A stretch of 11,869 nt of DNA. Origin: Defluviitaleaceae bacterium. Its GTDB lineage: Bacteria > Bacillota > Clostridia > Lachnospirales > WRAX01. The DNA is taken from contig WQSI01000049.1 in NCBI GenBank assembly GCA_009787945.1, forward strand, positions 1-11,869. Direction: 5' to 3'. Shown here piece by piece: positions 1 to 6,896 of the stretch. The translations under genes were made by a program, and so were the position numbers. The notes beneath the pieces were generated by a model. It saw only the letters and a program-made list of their open reading frames with translations, was not told the origin of the DNA and ran no database searches. Position 1 is the stretch's first letter. Each line of letters begins with the position of its first letter.

Positions 1-944
1 GGCGCGGGCCTGTTGCTACGGTTTTAGTAAAATCTGGTACTTTAGAGGTTGGTCAGCCAATTGTGGCGGGTACAGCTCATGGGCGCATCCGTGCAATGGT
101 TAACGATAAGGGGCAAAAGGTGCAGTCTGCTGGCCCTTCTACCCCTGTAGAAATCCTTGGTTTAACCAGCGTGCCTTCTGTTGGCGACTTGTTCTTTGTG
201 GCAAAAGCAGAAAAAGAAGCCCGCTATGTTGCAGAGCATATTATAGCTAAAAACCGAGTTAAATTGCTTGACGAAACCCCGCAAAAGGTTTCTCTTGATG
301 ATTTGTTTAACCAAATCCAGGCGGGCAAGGTTAAGGATTTAAATGTAATTATTAAGGCAGACGTGGGCGGCTCTGTTGAAGCCATGAAGGCAAGCTTGGA
401 AAAGCTTTCTAATGATGAAGTTCGTATTCGTACCCTTCACGGGGGCGTAGGTGCTGTGACGGAAAGTGACGTTATGCTTGCTTCCACGTCAAACGCCATA
501 ATCATCGGCTTTAATGTGCGTCCTGAAGCCACCGCAAAGGCTGTAGCGGAAGAACAACAGGTGGACATCCGCCTTTACCGCGTAATTTACAATGCAATTG
601 ATGACGTTAAAGCGGCGATGATTGGTATGCTTGACCCAATTTTTGAGGAAAAGGTTATTGGTCATGCCACTGTTCGCCAGCTTTTCAAAGCTTCTGGCAT
701 TGGTACAATTGCAGGCTCTTATGTTACAGATGGTAAGATGACGCGCTCTGCTCAAGTTCGGGTTTTGCGGGATAATATCGTTGTTTACGAGGGTGCATTT
801 GCCAGCCTTAACCGCTTTAAAGACCAAGTTCGTGAGGTTTTAACCAACTATGAATGTGGTATCGTGCTTGAGAAGTTTAATGACGTTAAAGAAGGCGACG
901 TGATTGAAGCCTTTGTTATGGAAGAAATAAAGCGTACGGAATAG
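1..944 (+). CDS. infB: Translation initiation factor IF-2, C-terminal part (5' end outside window)
   Basis: IF2 is the GTPase that places initiator tRNA on the ribosome. The reading frame is open from base 3, so the gene starts left of the window and 313 codons are visible. The visible part begins in the first beta-barrel after the G domain (RGPVATVLVKSGTL, then GTAHGRIRAM). It continues through domain III (DLNVIIKADVGGSVEA and the GGVGAVTESDV segment) and ends with the initiator-tRNA-binding C2 barrel (YECGIVLEKFNDVKEGDVIE). The GTPase motifs are not in the window. The GTG at 63 is an internal valine and not a start. The gene is followed by rbfA after a 63-base gap that holds a palindromic repeat, and is co-oriented with the rest of the operon. 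Confidence 0.98.
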   Translation, partial: RGPVATVLVKSGTLEVGQPIVAGTAHGRIRAMVNDKGQKVQSAGPSTPVEILGLTSVPSVGDLFFVAKAEKEARYVAEHIIAKNRVKLLDETPQKVSLDDLFNQIQAGKVKDLNVIIKADVGGSVEAMKASLEKLSNDEVRIRTLHGGVGAVTESDVMLASTSNAIIIGFNVRPEATAKAVAEEQQVDIRLYRVIYNAIDDVKAAMIGMLDPIFEEKVIGHATVRQLFKASGIGTIAGSYVTDGKMTRSAQVRVLRDNIVVYEGAFASLNRFKDQVREVLTNYECGIVLEKFNDVKEGDVIEAFVMEEIKRTE

Positions 945-957
945 ATGTTTTATTGGA

Positions 958-989
958 CTGGGGCGGGCGGACAATGCCTGCCCCTACCG
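958..989. repeat. Dispersed GC-rich palindromic repeat, copy 1
   Basis: In the infB-rbfA gap, GGGCGGGC (961-968) faces GCCTGCCC (976-983) across a 7-nt loop, with one G-T pair, followed by CTACCG. Copies of the same design lie at 3077-3103 and 10745-10772. All end in GCCCCTAC. In RNA it would form a hairpin but has no U-run, so it is not a typical terminator. It ends just before the rbfA ribosome binding site. Confidence 0.7.
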
Positions 990-1007
990 TGATTTGGAGG
1001 ATTGCAA

Positions 1008-1352
1008 ATGAAAAACAGAATGATTAGGATAAATGACGAAATTATGAAAGAGCTTAGCGAGATTTTGCGGGATGGCATTAAAGATCCGCGGATGACAGCC
1101 ATGGCAAGCGTTGTTCGGGTGGAAACCACCCAGGATTTAAAGTTTGCCAAAGCTTATATTAGCGTGATGGGAACGGATGAGGATAAGGAAAAGACCATGG
1201 CGGCAATCGAAAACGCAAAAGGTCACATCCGCACCACCATCGCGCGCGCCATTGATTTGCGCCAAACGCCAGAGTTTACCTTTGTTTTAGATGAGAGCTT
1301 AGACCACGGCGCACGGATTGACCAAATTTTGGGCGATATTAGTAAGGAGTAG
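1008..1352 (+). CDS. rbfA: Ribosome-binding factor A (30S maturation)
   Basis: RbfA is a small KH-fold protein that binds the 30S subunit near 16S rRNA helix 1 and helps late maturation. The ATG at 1008 is chosen because GGAGG (996-1000) lies 7 bases upstream; a TTG at 1002 in the same frame is less likely. The product is 114 residues, normal for the family. Family features are the N-terminal helix with MKELSEILRDGIKDPR (residues 13-28), the beta strand KFAKAYISVMG (45-55) and the C-terminal LRQTPEFTFVLDESLDHG (84-101). It sits between infB and nrnA, the standard Firmicutes order, and nrnA begins 6 bases after its stop. Confidence 0.97.
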   Translation: MKNRMIRINDEIMKELSEILRDGIKDPRMTAMASVVRVETTQDLKFAKAYISVMGTDEDKEKTMAAIENAKGHIRTTIARAIDLRQTPEFTFVLDESLDHGARIDQILGDISKE

Positions 1353-1358
1353 CGGCCT

Positions 1359-2315
1359 ATGCCATTTTCTACTAAAGAAGCGTGGAACAACATAACGAAA
1401 AACGGCGAAAACATTGTGATAGCCACCCATTACGGGCCCGACGGAGATGCTGTTGGGTCTTGTTTTGCTTTGGCTTTTGCCTTAAAGGTGGCGGGGTTTT
1501 CGCCGAAGGTTGTATTGGACGATTACAATGAAAAATTAAACATTGTTGACGGCAGTGAGTTTATTTTTAAAGGCGACCCGCGGGAAATACCAATAGACTT
1601 GCTGATTTGTTTGGATTGCGGGGATTTTGCAAGGGTTGCAGCTCCAGGGGATTTGTTTGCCCGCGCCACCACCACCGTCAACATTGACCATCATATGGGC
1701 AATGGCAATTTTGCCACCCATAATTATGTGGATGTTACCTCGCCATCCACCTGCCAAATAATTTTTGAGCTTATCAACCCTTTTGTACCTCTTAATAAAT
1801 GCATTGCCGCCGTGTTGTATATGGGAATGGCAACGGATACTGGCGGTTTCCGCTATTCTTCCACCACCCAAAAAACTATGGAAATTGCAGGACGGCTGAT
1901 GACCATGGGCATTGACTTTACCACAATACAACAGCAGACCATTTACACCCGCAGCCGTGTCGAAAACGCCATTTTTTCCAAAGCCTTGCAAAATTTGGTG
2001 CATATGCCTAGCGGGCTGACCTATACCACAATTAACCAGGCGGAAATGGCAGAAACGGGAGCAGAATATAGCGATTTGGAAGGCATTGCAGAACATATGT
2101 TGAACATACAAGGCACAAAAATTGCCGCATTTTTTAACGAAAGACCCATCCGCACAAAAGTAAGCTTTCGTTCTAAGGATTTTGTTGTTAACGAGATTGC
2201 CCAGCAGTTTGGCGGCGGTGGGCATAAATATGCGGCAGCAGCCTCTTTTGAATCTGATTTTGAAGAAGGTGTTGCTAAGGTGATTAAGGTTGTGGAGAAT
2301 AAGTTAAATGTATGA
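1359..2315 (+). CDS. nrnA: Bifunctional oligoribonuclease / pAp phosphatase, DHH-DHHA1 family
   Basis: NrnA degrades very short RNAs (2-5 nt) and dephosphorylates pAp to AMP, in the cytoplasm. The 318-residue product carries the DHH phosphoesterase motifs in order: HYGPDGDAVGS (24-34), DCGD (86-89), the signature DHH (110-112) and GMATDTGGFRYSS near 165-180. The C-terminal DHHA1 substrate-binding motif is FGGGGHKYAAAAS near 285-300. All metal-ligand positions of the family appear present. AAGGAG at 1344-1349 supports the ATG at 1359. The gene overlaps truB by 8 bases, which suggests translational coupling. Homologues commonly occupy this position between rbfA and truB in Firmicutes. Confidence 0.95.
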   Translation: MPFSTKEAWNNITKNGENIVIATHYGPDGDAVGSCFALAFALKVAGFSPKVVLDDYNEKLNIVDGSEFIFKGDPREIPIDLLICLDCGDFARVAAPGDLFARATTTVNIDHHMGNGNFATHNYVDVTSPSTCQIIFELINPFVPLNKCIAAVLYMGMATDTGGFRYSSTTQKTMEIAGRLMTMGIDFTTIQQQTIYTRSRVENAIFSKALQNLVHMPSGLTYTTINQAEMAETGAEYSDLEGIAEHMLNIQGTKIAAFFNERPIRTKVSFRSKDFVVNEIAQQFGGGGHKYAAAASFESDFEEGVAKVIKVVENKLNV

Positions 2316-3183
2316 TGGCGTGCTGAACATTTTTAAACCTGCAGGCATGACATCCAGTGATGTTGTGCAGAAGGTTAAGAGGATAACAAAATCTAAGGCG
2401 GGGCATACAGGCACTCTCGACCCTGATGCAACTGGGGTTTTGCCTGTATGCTTAGGTAAAGCCACAAAAATTTCTGATTATATAATGAATGGCGACAAGG
2501 AGTATATCGCTACGGTTAGCCTTGGGGCTTCCACGGACACGGGGGACGCAAGCGGTGTGATAATTGCCCGCGGGGAGCTTGTTTATGACAAAGCCCCGAT
2601 TGAGGCGGTTTTGCCAGGTTTTGTAGGGGAGATTAGCCAGATACCCCCTATGTATTCTGCCTTAAAGGTTAAGGGTAAGAAGCTTTATGAATATGCCCGC
2701 GAGGGCATCACCGTGGAGCGGGAAGCCCGCAAAATCACTATTTTTGAGCTTGAAGCGCTTAGGTGGGATTTGCCCCAAAGCTTTGCCTTGCGGGTTCGCT
2801 GTTCCAAAGGCACATACATACGGACTTTGTGCGAGGACATTGGAGCGTCACTTGGAACGGTTGCCCATATGGGCAGCTTGGTGCGCACTGGAACAAGCGG
2901 ATTTGACCAAAGTGACAGCATTAGGCTGGAGGAGCTTACGGCAGAAAATGTACAACAACACTTGATGTCCATGGAAAATGCCCTTGGGAACATGCCAAAA
3001 ATTGCCGTTGCCGAAGAAGGCGAGAAACTGTTGCTGAATGGCAATAAAGTTCCTGTGGAGTATGTTGCTGACAGCTGGGCGGCTGATACCCGCCCCTACA
3101 GGGTATACAGCCACACTGGGGAGCTAGTTGGGATTTTTCGGGTGGAAGGGGAGTTTTTGCGCCCTGTTACTATGTTATTGTAA
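2308..3183 (+). CDS. truB: tRNA pseudouridine(55) synthase
   Basis: TruB makes pseudouridine 55 in the T-loop of tRNAs. The 291-residue protein has the N-terminal GVLNIFKPAGMTSSDVV, then GHTGTLDPDATGVLPV (32-47), in which D38 is the catalytic aspartate of the GTLDP motif. It then has the conserved tyrosine region KGKKLYEYAREG and the CSKGTYIRTLCEDIG block. The C-terminal PUA-like part ends in RPYRVYSHTGELVG...LRPVTMLL. The start at 2308 overlaps the nrnA stop, with GGAG at 2294-2297 inside nrnA. Codons around residues 257-266 (bases 3077-3103) coincide with a copy of the dispersed palindromic repeat. The reading frame and the expected PUA sequence are not disrupted. Confidence 0.97.
   Translation: MYDGVLNIFKPAGMTSSDVVQKVKRITKSKAGHTGTLDPDATGVLPVCLGKATKISDYIMNGDKEYIATVSLGASTDTGDASGVIIARGELVYDKAPIEAVLPGFVGEISQIPPMYSALKVKGKKLYEYAREGITVEREARKITIFELEALRWDLPQSFALRVRCSKGTYIRTLCEDIGASLGTVAHMGSLVRTGTSGFDQSDSIRLEELTAENVQQHLMSMENALGNMPKIAVAEEGEKLLLNGNKVPVEYVADSWAADTRPYRVYSHTGELVGIFRVEGEFLRPVTMLL
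3077..3103. repeat. Dispersed palindromic repeat, copy 2, inside truB
   Basis: GGGCGG (3077-3082), a 7-nt loop, CCGCCC (3090-3095), then CTACAGGG. This matches the layout of the copies at 958-989 and 10745-10772, including the CCCTAC tail, but lies within the coding sequence of the TruB PUA region. It could be an old insertion absorbed by the gene or a chance resemblance. The three-fold recurrence of the tail favours a real relationship. Confidence 0.5.
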
Positions 3184-3230
3184 AGTAATTTGCCCCAAAA
3201 GAATACCACCTTGGCATTATGAGGATGAAG

Positions 3231-3956
3231 ATGAAACAATTTACTGATGAAAATGTTAAAATTGACAAGCCTGTTGCTGTAACCATTGGGAAATTTGATG
3301 GTTTGCACCGTGGGCATATGGCTTTGATAGAGGAATTAAAAAAAGTGGCGGCGCGGAAAAACCTTGCGACCGCTGTTTTGACTTTCAGTCCTCACCCTAT
3401 GGCGTTTTTTACAAAAACCCATATGCCGTTGCTTCTTGACCCTTATGAAAAGGCGGAATTGTTCGCGAAGGTGGGAATTGACTACTATATTAGATATAAA
3501 TTTGATGAAGTTTTCGCAAGCACCCCGCCAGAAGAGTTTGTGGAGAGGGTTTTGGTGAACCAATTAAACGCCAAAACCCTTGTGGTTACGGCAGATTATC
3601 GGTTTGGCAAGGGTGGAAACGGCACAGTGGAGCTTGCTAAAAAGGTAGGGGAACAGGCGGGTTTGGATGTTCATGTAATTGAAAATGTGGAAAATTATAA
3701 AAACAAGAAGATAAGCTCTAACCTGTTGCGCCAGCTGGTTGCGGATAGGGATTTTGCGCTGTTTTCGCAGTTGTGCGGCAGACCTTTTACAATCAGCGGC
3801 AAAGCTGATGGTCAAGGTGTTATCGCCCCTCATCCCGATAAAATTTTGCCGCCAAATGGCGAATACAAAACTGGATTAGGCATTATCGAAATTAAGGATG
3901 GAATTATAAAAACTCCGAAGAAAAATAGCGAAAATATAACCATCGAATTGTATTGA
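3231..3956 (+). CDS. ribF: FAD synthetase (RibF-type nucleotidyltransferase) with reduced riboflavin-kinase part
   Basis: RibF normally phosphorylates riboflavin to FMN (C-terminal kinase) and adenylylates FMN to FAD (N-terminal nucleotidyltransferase). The start at 3231 is chosen because GAGG at 3221-3224 is 6 bases upstream; in-frame ATGs at 3219 and 3225 overlap that site. The 241-residue product has the nucleotidyltransferase motifs GKFDGLHRGH (20-29), TFSPHP (51-56), ADYRFGKGGNGT (121-132) and ISSNLLRQL (161-169). After GRPFTISGKADGQG (183-196) the sequence is short. The TIGFPTAN-type motif that binds Mg-ATP in riboflavin kinases is not visible, and only about 45 residues remain where about 120 are usual. 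It is therefore probably FAD synthetase only. It is last in the operon, 47 bases after truB, and rpsO, which often follows, is absent. Confidence 0.88.
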   Translation: MKQFTDENVKIDKPVAVTIGKFDGLHRGHMALIEELKKVAARKNLATAVLTFSPHPMAFFTKTHMPLLLDPYEKAELFAKVGIDYYIRYKFDEVFASTPPEEFVERVLVNQLNAKTLVVTADYRFGKGGNGTVELAKKVGEQAGLDVHVIENVENYKNKKISSNLLRQLVADRDFALFSQLCGRPFTISGKADGQGVIAPHPDKILPPNGEYKTGLGIIEIKDGIIKTPKKNSENITIELY

Positions 3957-3976
3957 AAAAAATAAGCACTCACCTC

Positions 3977-4003
3977 ACCAAATTGGCTGCCCCCTCATAT
4001 TAT
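3977..4003 (+). promoter_or_regulatory. Possible sigma-K-like promoter before the 4044 gene
   Basis: AC at 3977-3978, 17 bases, then CATATTAT at 3996-4003 fits the mother-cell pattern AC-N16/17-CATAnnnT, about 40 bases upstream of the ATG. The pattern is short and such matches arise by chance. No good sigma-A promoter is seen in this 87-base gap, and no clear terminator follows ribF, so read-through from the operon is also possible. Confidence 0.25.
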
Positions 4004-4043
4004 GGCTTAGAACCTTTGAAACCTTTTAGGGAGGTATAAAATT

Positions 4044-4961
4044 ATGGCAGCTTTTGAATTTGGAAGTTTCCACCAAAATCCGCACAATCGAACTGCTGTA
4101 CCAGAGGCAGTGACTCCAGAACCTGTGGCAGAGGCTTTGCCAGAGCCTGTTGAGGCGGCACATTTGCACCCTCATCCCCAGCCACCTATTATTCAAGAGC
4201 CAATTTTGACTCTTAAAATCTATGATTCTTGCAGAAGCAAGGATTGTTTGGGTCCTCAGGAGCTTGGCCCCGTTCGGGATTTTGACGGCAACCCAATCCA
4301 CCCGCCAGCGGAAGCCCGCTCCGTTACCATTGACAACCCCAATGTTTGCCGCATCAGCATTATGAAAAAGCAGCCCAGCCCTTTCCGTAATGGGTTTTGG
4401 GACATTGAAATCCAATATCTTTTGGAATATGAAATGCGCTATTTCGGGGCAGACGGCTCTCAATTTGACCTTTGCACGGGATATTCCACCATCACTCGCC
4501 GCGTAAGCCTGTTTGGCTCTGTTGGGCGCAACATCAGCTCCTTTACAGACCTTTTCGGCAACGCAGGAATTATGAGCGGCAATGGCGAGCCTTTTGTCCA
4601 TGTTGAAGCTAAGGCGATGCCGCTAACCGCTGAAATTGTCGGCCGCCCATGCCCGAGAGGCGAAGAGCCGCCACATCGCCACATCGTTGTAACCCTGGGC
4701 TTGTTCTCTATCGTTAAGCTTTTCCGCGTGGCTTCTCTTCTTGTGGAAAGCAGAGGGTTTTTAATCCCTCCAGTGTGCAGAAACCTTGCCCCCACAAACC
4801 CATGTGACTTTTTTGATGAGCTGCACTTCCCCATGGACTCCTTCTCGCCGCCGCAAAAAAGGGAATTTGCAGCAGGCATAAGCCTTGATATTCCCTCTGG
4901 CAAAGGAAAAGACAGCCACTGCGGCTGCACTTCAACCGCTGAATGTGATATTGTATTTTAG
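4044..4961 (+). CDS. Hypothetical protein, Pro/Glu/His-rich N-terminus and ten cysteines
   Basis: I do not recognise a named family. AGGGAGG (4028-4034) sits 9 bases before the ATG. The 305-residue product has no signal peptide or membrane segment. Residues 19-53 are a linker rich in Pro, Glu and His (EPVEAAHLHPHPQPP). A predominantly beta-like globular region follows, beginning ILTLKIYDSCRSKDCLGPQELGP (54-76) and continuing through FRNGFWDIEIQYLLEYEMRYFGADG (114-138), RRVSLFGSVGRNIS and EPFVHVEAKAMPL. Cysteines lie at 63, 68, 102, 144, 203, 245, 254, 293, 295 and 301, with a C-terminal HCGC. The style resembles conserved clostridial proteins that might belong to the spore surface, but that is inference. 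It is monocistronic by appearance, ending 1 base before a strong terminator. Confidence 0.88.
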   Translation: MAAFEFGSFHQNPHNRTAVPEAVTPEPVAEALPEPVEAAHLHPHPQPPIIQEPILTLKIYDSCRSKDCLGPQELGPVRDFDGNPIHPPAEARSVTIDNPNVCRISIMKKQPSPFRNGFWDIEIQYLLEYEMRYFGADGSQFDLCTGYSTITRRVSLFGSVGRNISSFTDLFGNAGIMSGNGEPFVHVEAKAMPLTAEIVGRPCPRGEEPPHRHIVVTLGLFSIVKLFRVASLLVESRGFLIPPVCRNLAPTNPCDFFDELHFPMDSFSPPQKREFAAGISLDIPSGKGKDSHCGCTSTAECDIVF

Positions 4962-4962
4962 A

Positions 4963-5006
4963 ATAAATAAAAAATCCCCTATAATTTATGGGGATTTTTT
5001 ATTTAT
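4963..5006. terminator. Bidirectional Rho-independent terminator
   Basis: A perfect 17-bp stem pairs 4963-4979 (ending AAAATCCCC) with 4990-5006 (starting GGGGATTTTTT), with a 10-nt loop. There is an A-run on one side and a T-run on the other. It lies between the convergent ends of the 4044 gene (stop at 4961) and the permease gene (stop at 5012) and can serve both. Confidence 0.92.
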
Positions 5007-5011
5007 GGAAA

Positions 5012-5749
5012 CTACCCACGCAAACCCTTCTTGCGGTAGGCAACGGCGAATAAAATGGCGAAAAGTAAGGCGTTTGCGGCGATTACTATGGTTGATTGGG
5101 TGAGGGTTATGTCAAAAACAGGTTCTGTACCATAAGGTATCTCGATTACCAAATTTGTTAAGGCTGCAAAAATTTGGAAGGTGAATACGAAGTGGGCAAC
5201 TTGTCTCATGGTATCGCTAAACATGGAGATGAAGGGGGCGAAAGATAAAGCCATCATCAGCGGAGTGTATATGGCGGAACATTGCTGAACATTTTTAGAA
5301 AAAATGCCCACAATTGCGCCAAGCACACAGGAGGTTAGCACCCCCAGAAGCCCGAGGGCGAAAAACAACACCAAATCTGTGCCTGTAAAATCGCCCATGA
5401 AGGCGAATACAGCAAGAACCACAACCGCCATAACCATAACAAAGCTTATTAGCCCTGCCAAATATTGGAAAGGCTTCACCCCTGCAGTTACCAAAAAGCG
5501 AAGGGATTTATATTCATTGTCCTCAGCGATGGTGTTAGCGATGGTAACGAGGGGAACCATACCCACAAACATCATTGCAAACTGCACAACCATTACAGGC
5601 CCTTGGTCGAAACCAAACTCGTCTACGCCACCCATAAGGTTGCTGAACAAAAAGCCCATGGCAGGGAACAAAATATACATTATTGTGATGGAGATGTTCT
5701 TTGGCAAATCTGCCAGTTGCTTCATAAAAATAGCTTGAACAGCGCGCAT
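5012..5749 (-). CDS. ABC-2 type transporter permease
   Basis: Membrane half of an ABC exporter, 245 residues. Hydrophobic segments suggest six or seven membrane spans, near residues 20-40, 50-72, 95-117, 124-148, 158-178, 185-203 and 218-238. The cytoplasmic AEDNEYKSLRFLVTAGVKPFQYL stretch between spans 2 and 3 is typical of ABC-2 permeases, where it contacts the ATPase. The start overlaps the ATPase stop as TAATG, and GGAGG at 5760-5764 lies 10 bases upstream inside the ATPase gene, so the two are translationally coupled. The substrate cannot be read from sequence. Drug/peptide export or self-protection is usual for such pairs, and a cationic peptide gene lies divergently next to the operon. 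Confidence 0.92.
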   Translation of the reverse strand: MRAVQAIFMKQLADLPKNISITIMYILFPAMGFLFSNLMGGVDEFGFDQGPVMVVQFAMMFVGMVPLVTIANTIAEDNEYKSLRFLVTAGVKPFQYLAGLISFVMVMAVVVLAVFAFMGDFTGTDLVLFFALGLLGVLTSCVLGAIVGIFSKNVQQCSAIYTPLMMALSFAPFISMFSDTMRQVAHFVFTFQIFAALTNLVIEIPYGTEPVFDITLTQSTIVIAANALLFAILFAVAYRKKGLRG

Positions 5750-6459
5750 TATGCCACCACCTCCTTTGCTTTGTATCCAGTCAGCTTAATGAACACGCTT
5801 TCCAGGTCTGGCACGGTTTTAAAGCTGTCATGTTTTTCACAAATTTCCAGAGGGCTGCCATATTCTACGATTTTACCTTGATGTAGCAATGCCACCTTGT
5901 TGCACAGGCTCACCGCCTCCTGCATGTTATGGGTTGTTAGGAAGATGGTAGAGCCTTCATCCCGCAAGCCTAGAATTAGGTTATGGATGCCCACTGCCGT
6001 GTTAGGGTCAAGGGCAGATGTTGGCTCGTCTAAAAATAGAATTTTTGGTTTATGGATTATGGCGCGGGCAAGGGCAAGCCGCTGGCGCATACCTTTGGAA
6101 AGCTTGTTTACAGGGCGTTTTGCCGCATCTCCAATTCCAACAGAGCTTAAGGCTTCCTGTACCTTTGTTTTTGGCGCGCCGTAAATGCCCGCAAAAAGGG
6201 CAAGGTTTTCCGCGGCGGTAAGGCGGGCGTATAAGCCGTCTTGCTCTAGCATCAGCCCTGTTTCCAAGGGTTTTGCCCCCACATTAAATTCTCCGCCATC
6301 AGCGGAAATTTGGTGGGCAAGTATGTTGATGATTGTGGTTTTTCCAGCACCCGATGGTCCTAAAAGACCAAAAATTTCCCCCGCTCCCACATTAAATGTT
6401 ACCTGGTCAAGGACTGTTTTGTCACCATATCGCTTGACAATGTTGTTCATAGAAATCAT
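5749..6459 (-). CDS. ABC transporter ATP-binding protein
   Basis: Cytoplasmic ATPase that powers the adjacent permease. The 236-residue protein has all ABC motifs: Walker A GPSGAGKTT (34-42), Q-loop Q73, signature LSKGM (120-124), Walker B ILFLDE (140-145), D-loop SALD (148-151) and H-loop His177. The signature has K in place of the common G, a variant seen in export ATPases. The start at 6459 has GGGAG at 6467-6471, 7 bases upstream; a second in-frame ATG at 6450 is possible. A consensus promoter lies just upstream, giving a leader of about 20 bases. It belongs to the DrrA/CcmA-like export group by its overall sequence, which fits an ABC-2 partner. Confidence 0.95.
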   Translation of the reverse strand: MISMNNIVKRYGDKTVLDQVTFNVGAGEIFGLLGPSGAGKTTIINILAHQISADGGEFNVGAKPLETGLMLEQDGLYARLTAAENLALFAGIYGAPKTKVQEALSSVGIGDAAKRPVNKLSKGMRQRLALARAIIHKPKILFLDEPTSALDPNTAVGIHNLILGLRDEGSTIFLTTHNMQEAVSLCNKVALLHQGKIVEYGSPLEICEKHDSFKTVPDLESVFIKLTGYKAKEVVA

Positions 6460-6488
6460 ATATCCACTCCCTTAAAATTGATTTTATT

Positions 6489-6517
6489 ATGATAGCACTT
6501 CTGTGGCGGATTGTCAA
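6489..6517 (-). promoter_or_regulatory. Sigma-A promoter of the ABC exporter operon
   Basis: On the minus strand, TTGACA (6512-6517), a 17-base spacer and TATCAT (6489-6494). Transcription would start near 6482, about 22 bases before the ATPase ATG. The -35 is a perfect match and the -10 matches five of six. Confidence 0.85.
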
Positions 6518-6528
6518 TACTAAAGATG

Positions 6529-6557
6529 TTGCAGATTTTGTCGCTCTGTGATATACT
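6529..6557 (+). promoter_or_regulatory. Promoter of the small peptide gene, divergent from the ABC promoter
   Basis: TTGCAG (6529-6534), 17 bases, TATACT (6552-6557). It is back to back with the ABC promoter, the two -35 boxes being 11 bases apart. The 29 bases match the exoA promoter (6836-6864) at 21 positions without a gap, including GTCG and TGTGATAT at identical offsets. GTGATATA at 6548-6555 overlaps the -10. Confidence 0.65.
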
Positions 6558-6590
6558 TGTAATATTCCACAGGAAAGGAGGTGGATGGGC

Positions 6591-6695
6591 ATGAAGAAAT
6601 ACGGTAAGAAGGTTGCTGAAAATATGTATAAATCAGCAAAGGCGATTAAGTACATATTGGATGCAATAAAAACTTTGCTCGATTTAATCGGATAA
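6591..6695 (+). CDS. Small cationic amphipathic peptide, 34 residues
   Basis: A complete small gene. AAAGGAGG ends at 6581, 9 bases before the ATG at 6591, a promoter lies at 6529-6557 and a strong terminator begins 6 bases after the TAA. An in-frame ATG at 6585 is too close to the RBS. The peptide starts MKKYGKKVAENMYKSAKAI and ends LLDLIG. It has 8 Lys against 3 acidic residues (net about +5), no Cys, no signal peptide and no double-glycine leader. Hydrophobic residues (V8, M12, I19, I22, L23, I26, L29, L30, I33) recur every 3-4 positions, giving an amphipathic helix. This resembles phenol-soluble modulins or leaderless bacteriocins in character, without a recognised homologue. The divergent ABC exporter could export it or give immunity. 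A type I toxin or a regulatory small protein are alternatives. Confidence 0.75.
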   Translation: MKKYGKKVAENMYKSAKAIKYILDAIKTLLDLIG

Positions 6696-6700
6696 AGTTC

Positions 6701-6737
6701 AACCCCCTCGAATCCCAAGTTCGAGGGGGTTGTTTTT
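6701..6737 (+). terminator. Rho-independent terminator after the small peptide gene
   Basis: An 11-bp perfect stem of AACCCCCTCGA (6701-6711) and TCGAGGGGGTT (6721-6731) with a 9-nt loop, followed by TGTTTTT. It closes a very short transcription unit of about 170 nt containing only the 34-codon gene. Confidence 0.93.
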
Positions 6738-6784
6738 CATCCACATGAAATTTAGTTAGAGCATGAAGAAATTATTATTAATAT

Positions 6785-6805
6785 TATATCACTTTGGGTG
6801 ATATA
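6785..6805. promoter_or_regulatory. Perfect dyad TATATCAC / GTGATATA, possible operator
   Basis: TATATCAC (6785-6792), 5 bases, GTGATATA (6798-6805). The half-site also occurs as GTGATATA at 6548-6555 and GTGATATT at 6855-6862, each overlapping a -10 box. An operator for a regulator of both promoters is inferred. The sequence is AT-rich, so some recurrence is expected by chance. Confidence 0.4.
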
Positions 6806-6835
6806 TGTCAAGTAAAAAAATCATTTTTATGCTTC

Positions 6836-6864
6836 TTGCAAAATCAGTCGTTTTGTGATATTAT
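6836..6864 (+). promoter_or_regulatory. Promoter of exoA
   Basis: TTGCAA (6836-6841), 17 bases, TATTAT (6859-6864), with a start expected near 6871 and a leader of about 26 bases. It closely resembles the small peptide promoter (21 of 29 bases identical). No LexA-type box is seen. Confidence 0.7.
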
Positions 6865-6896
6865 TTAGGTAAGGCAAATTTTCGGAGGATAAGTTT

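Noticed and set aside
1536..2225. Long minus-strand open frame opposite nrnA
   Set aside because: Shadow of a complete, motif-verified nrnA gene; no RBS and no recognisable domain.
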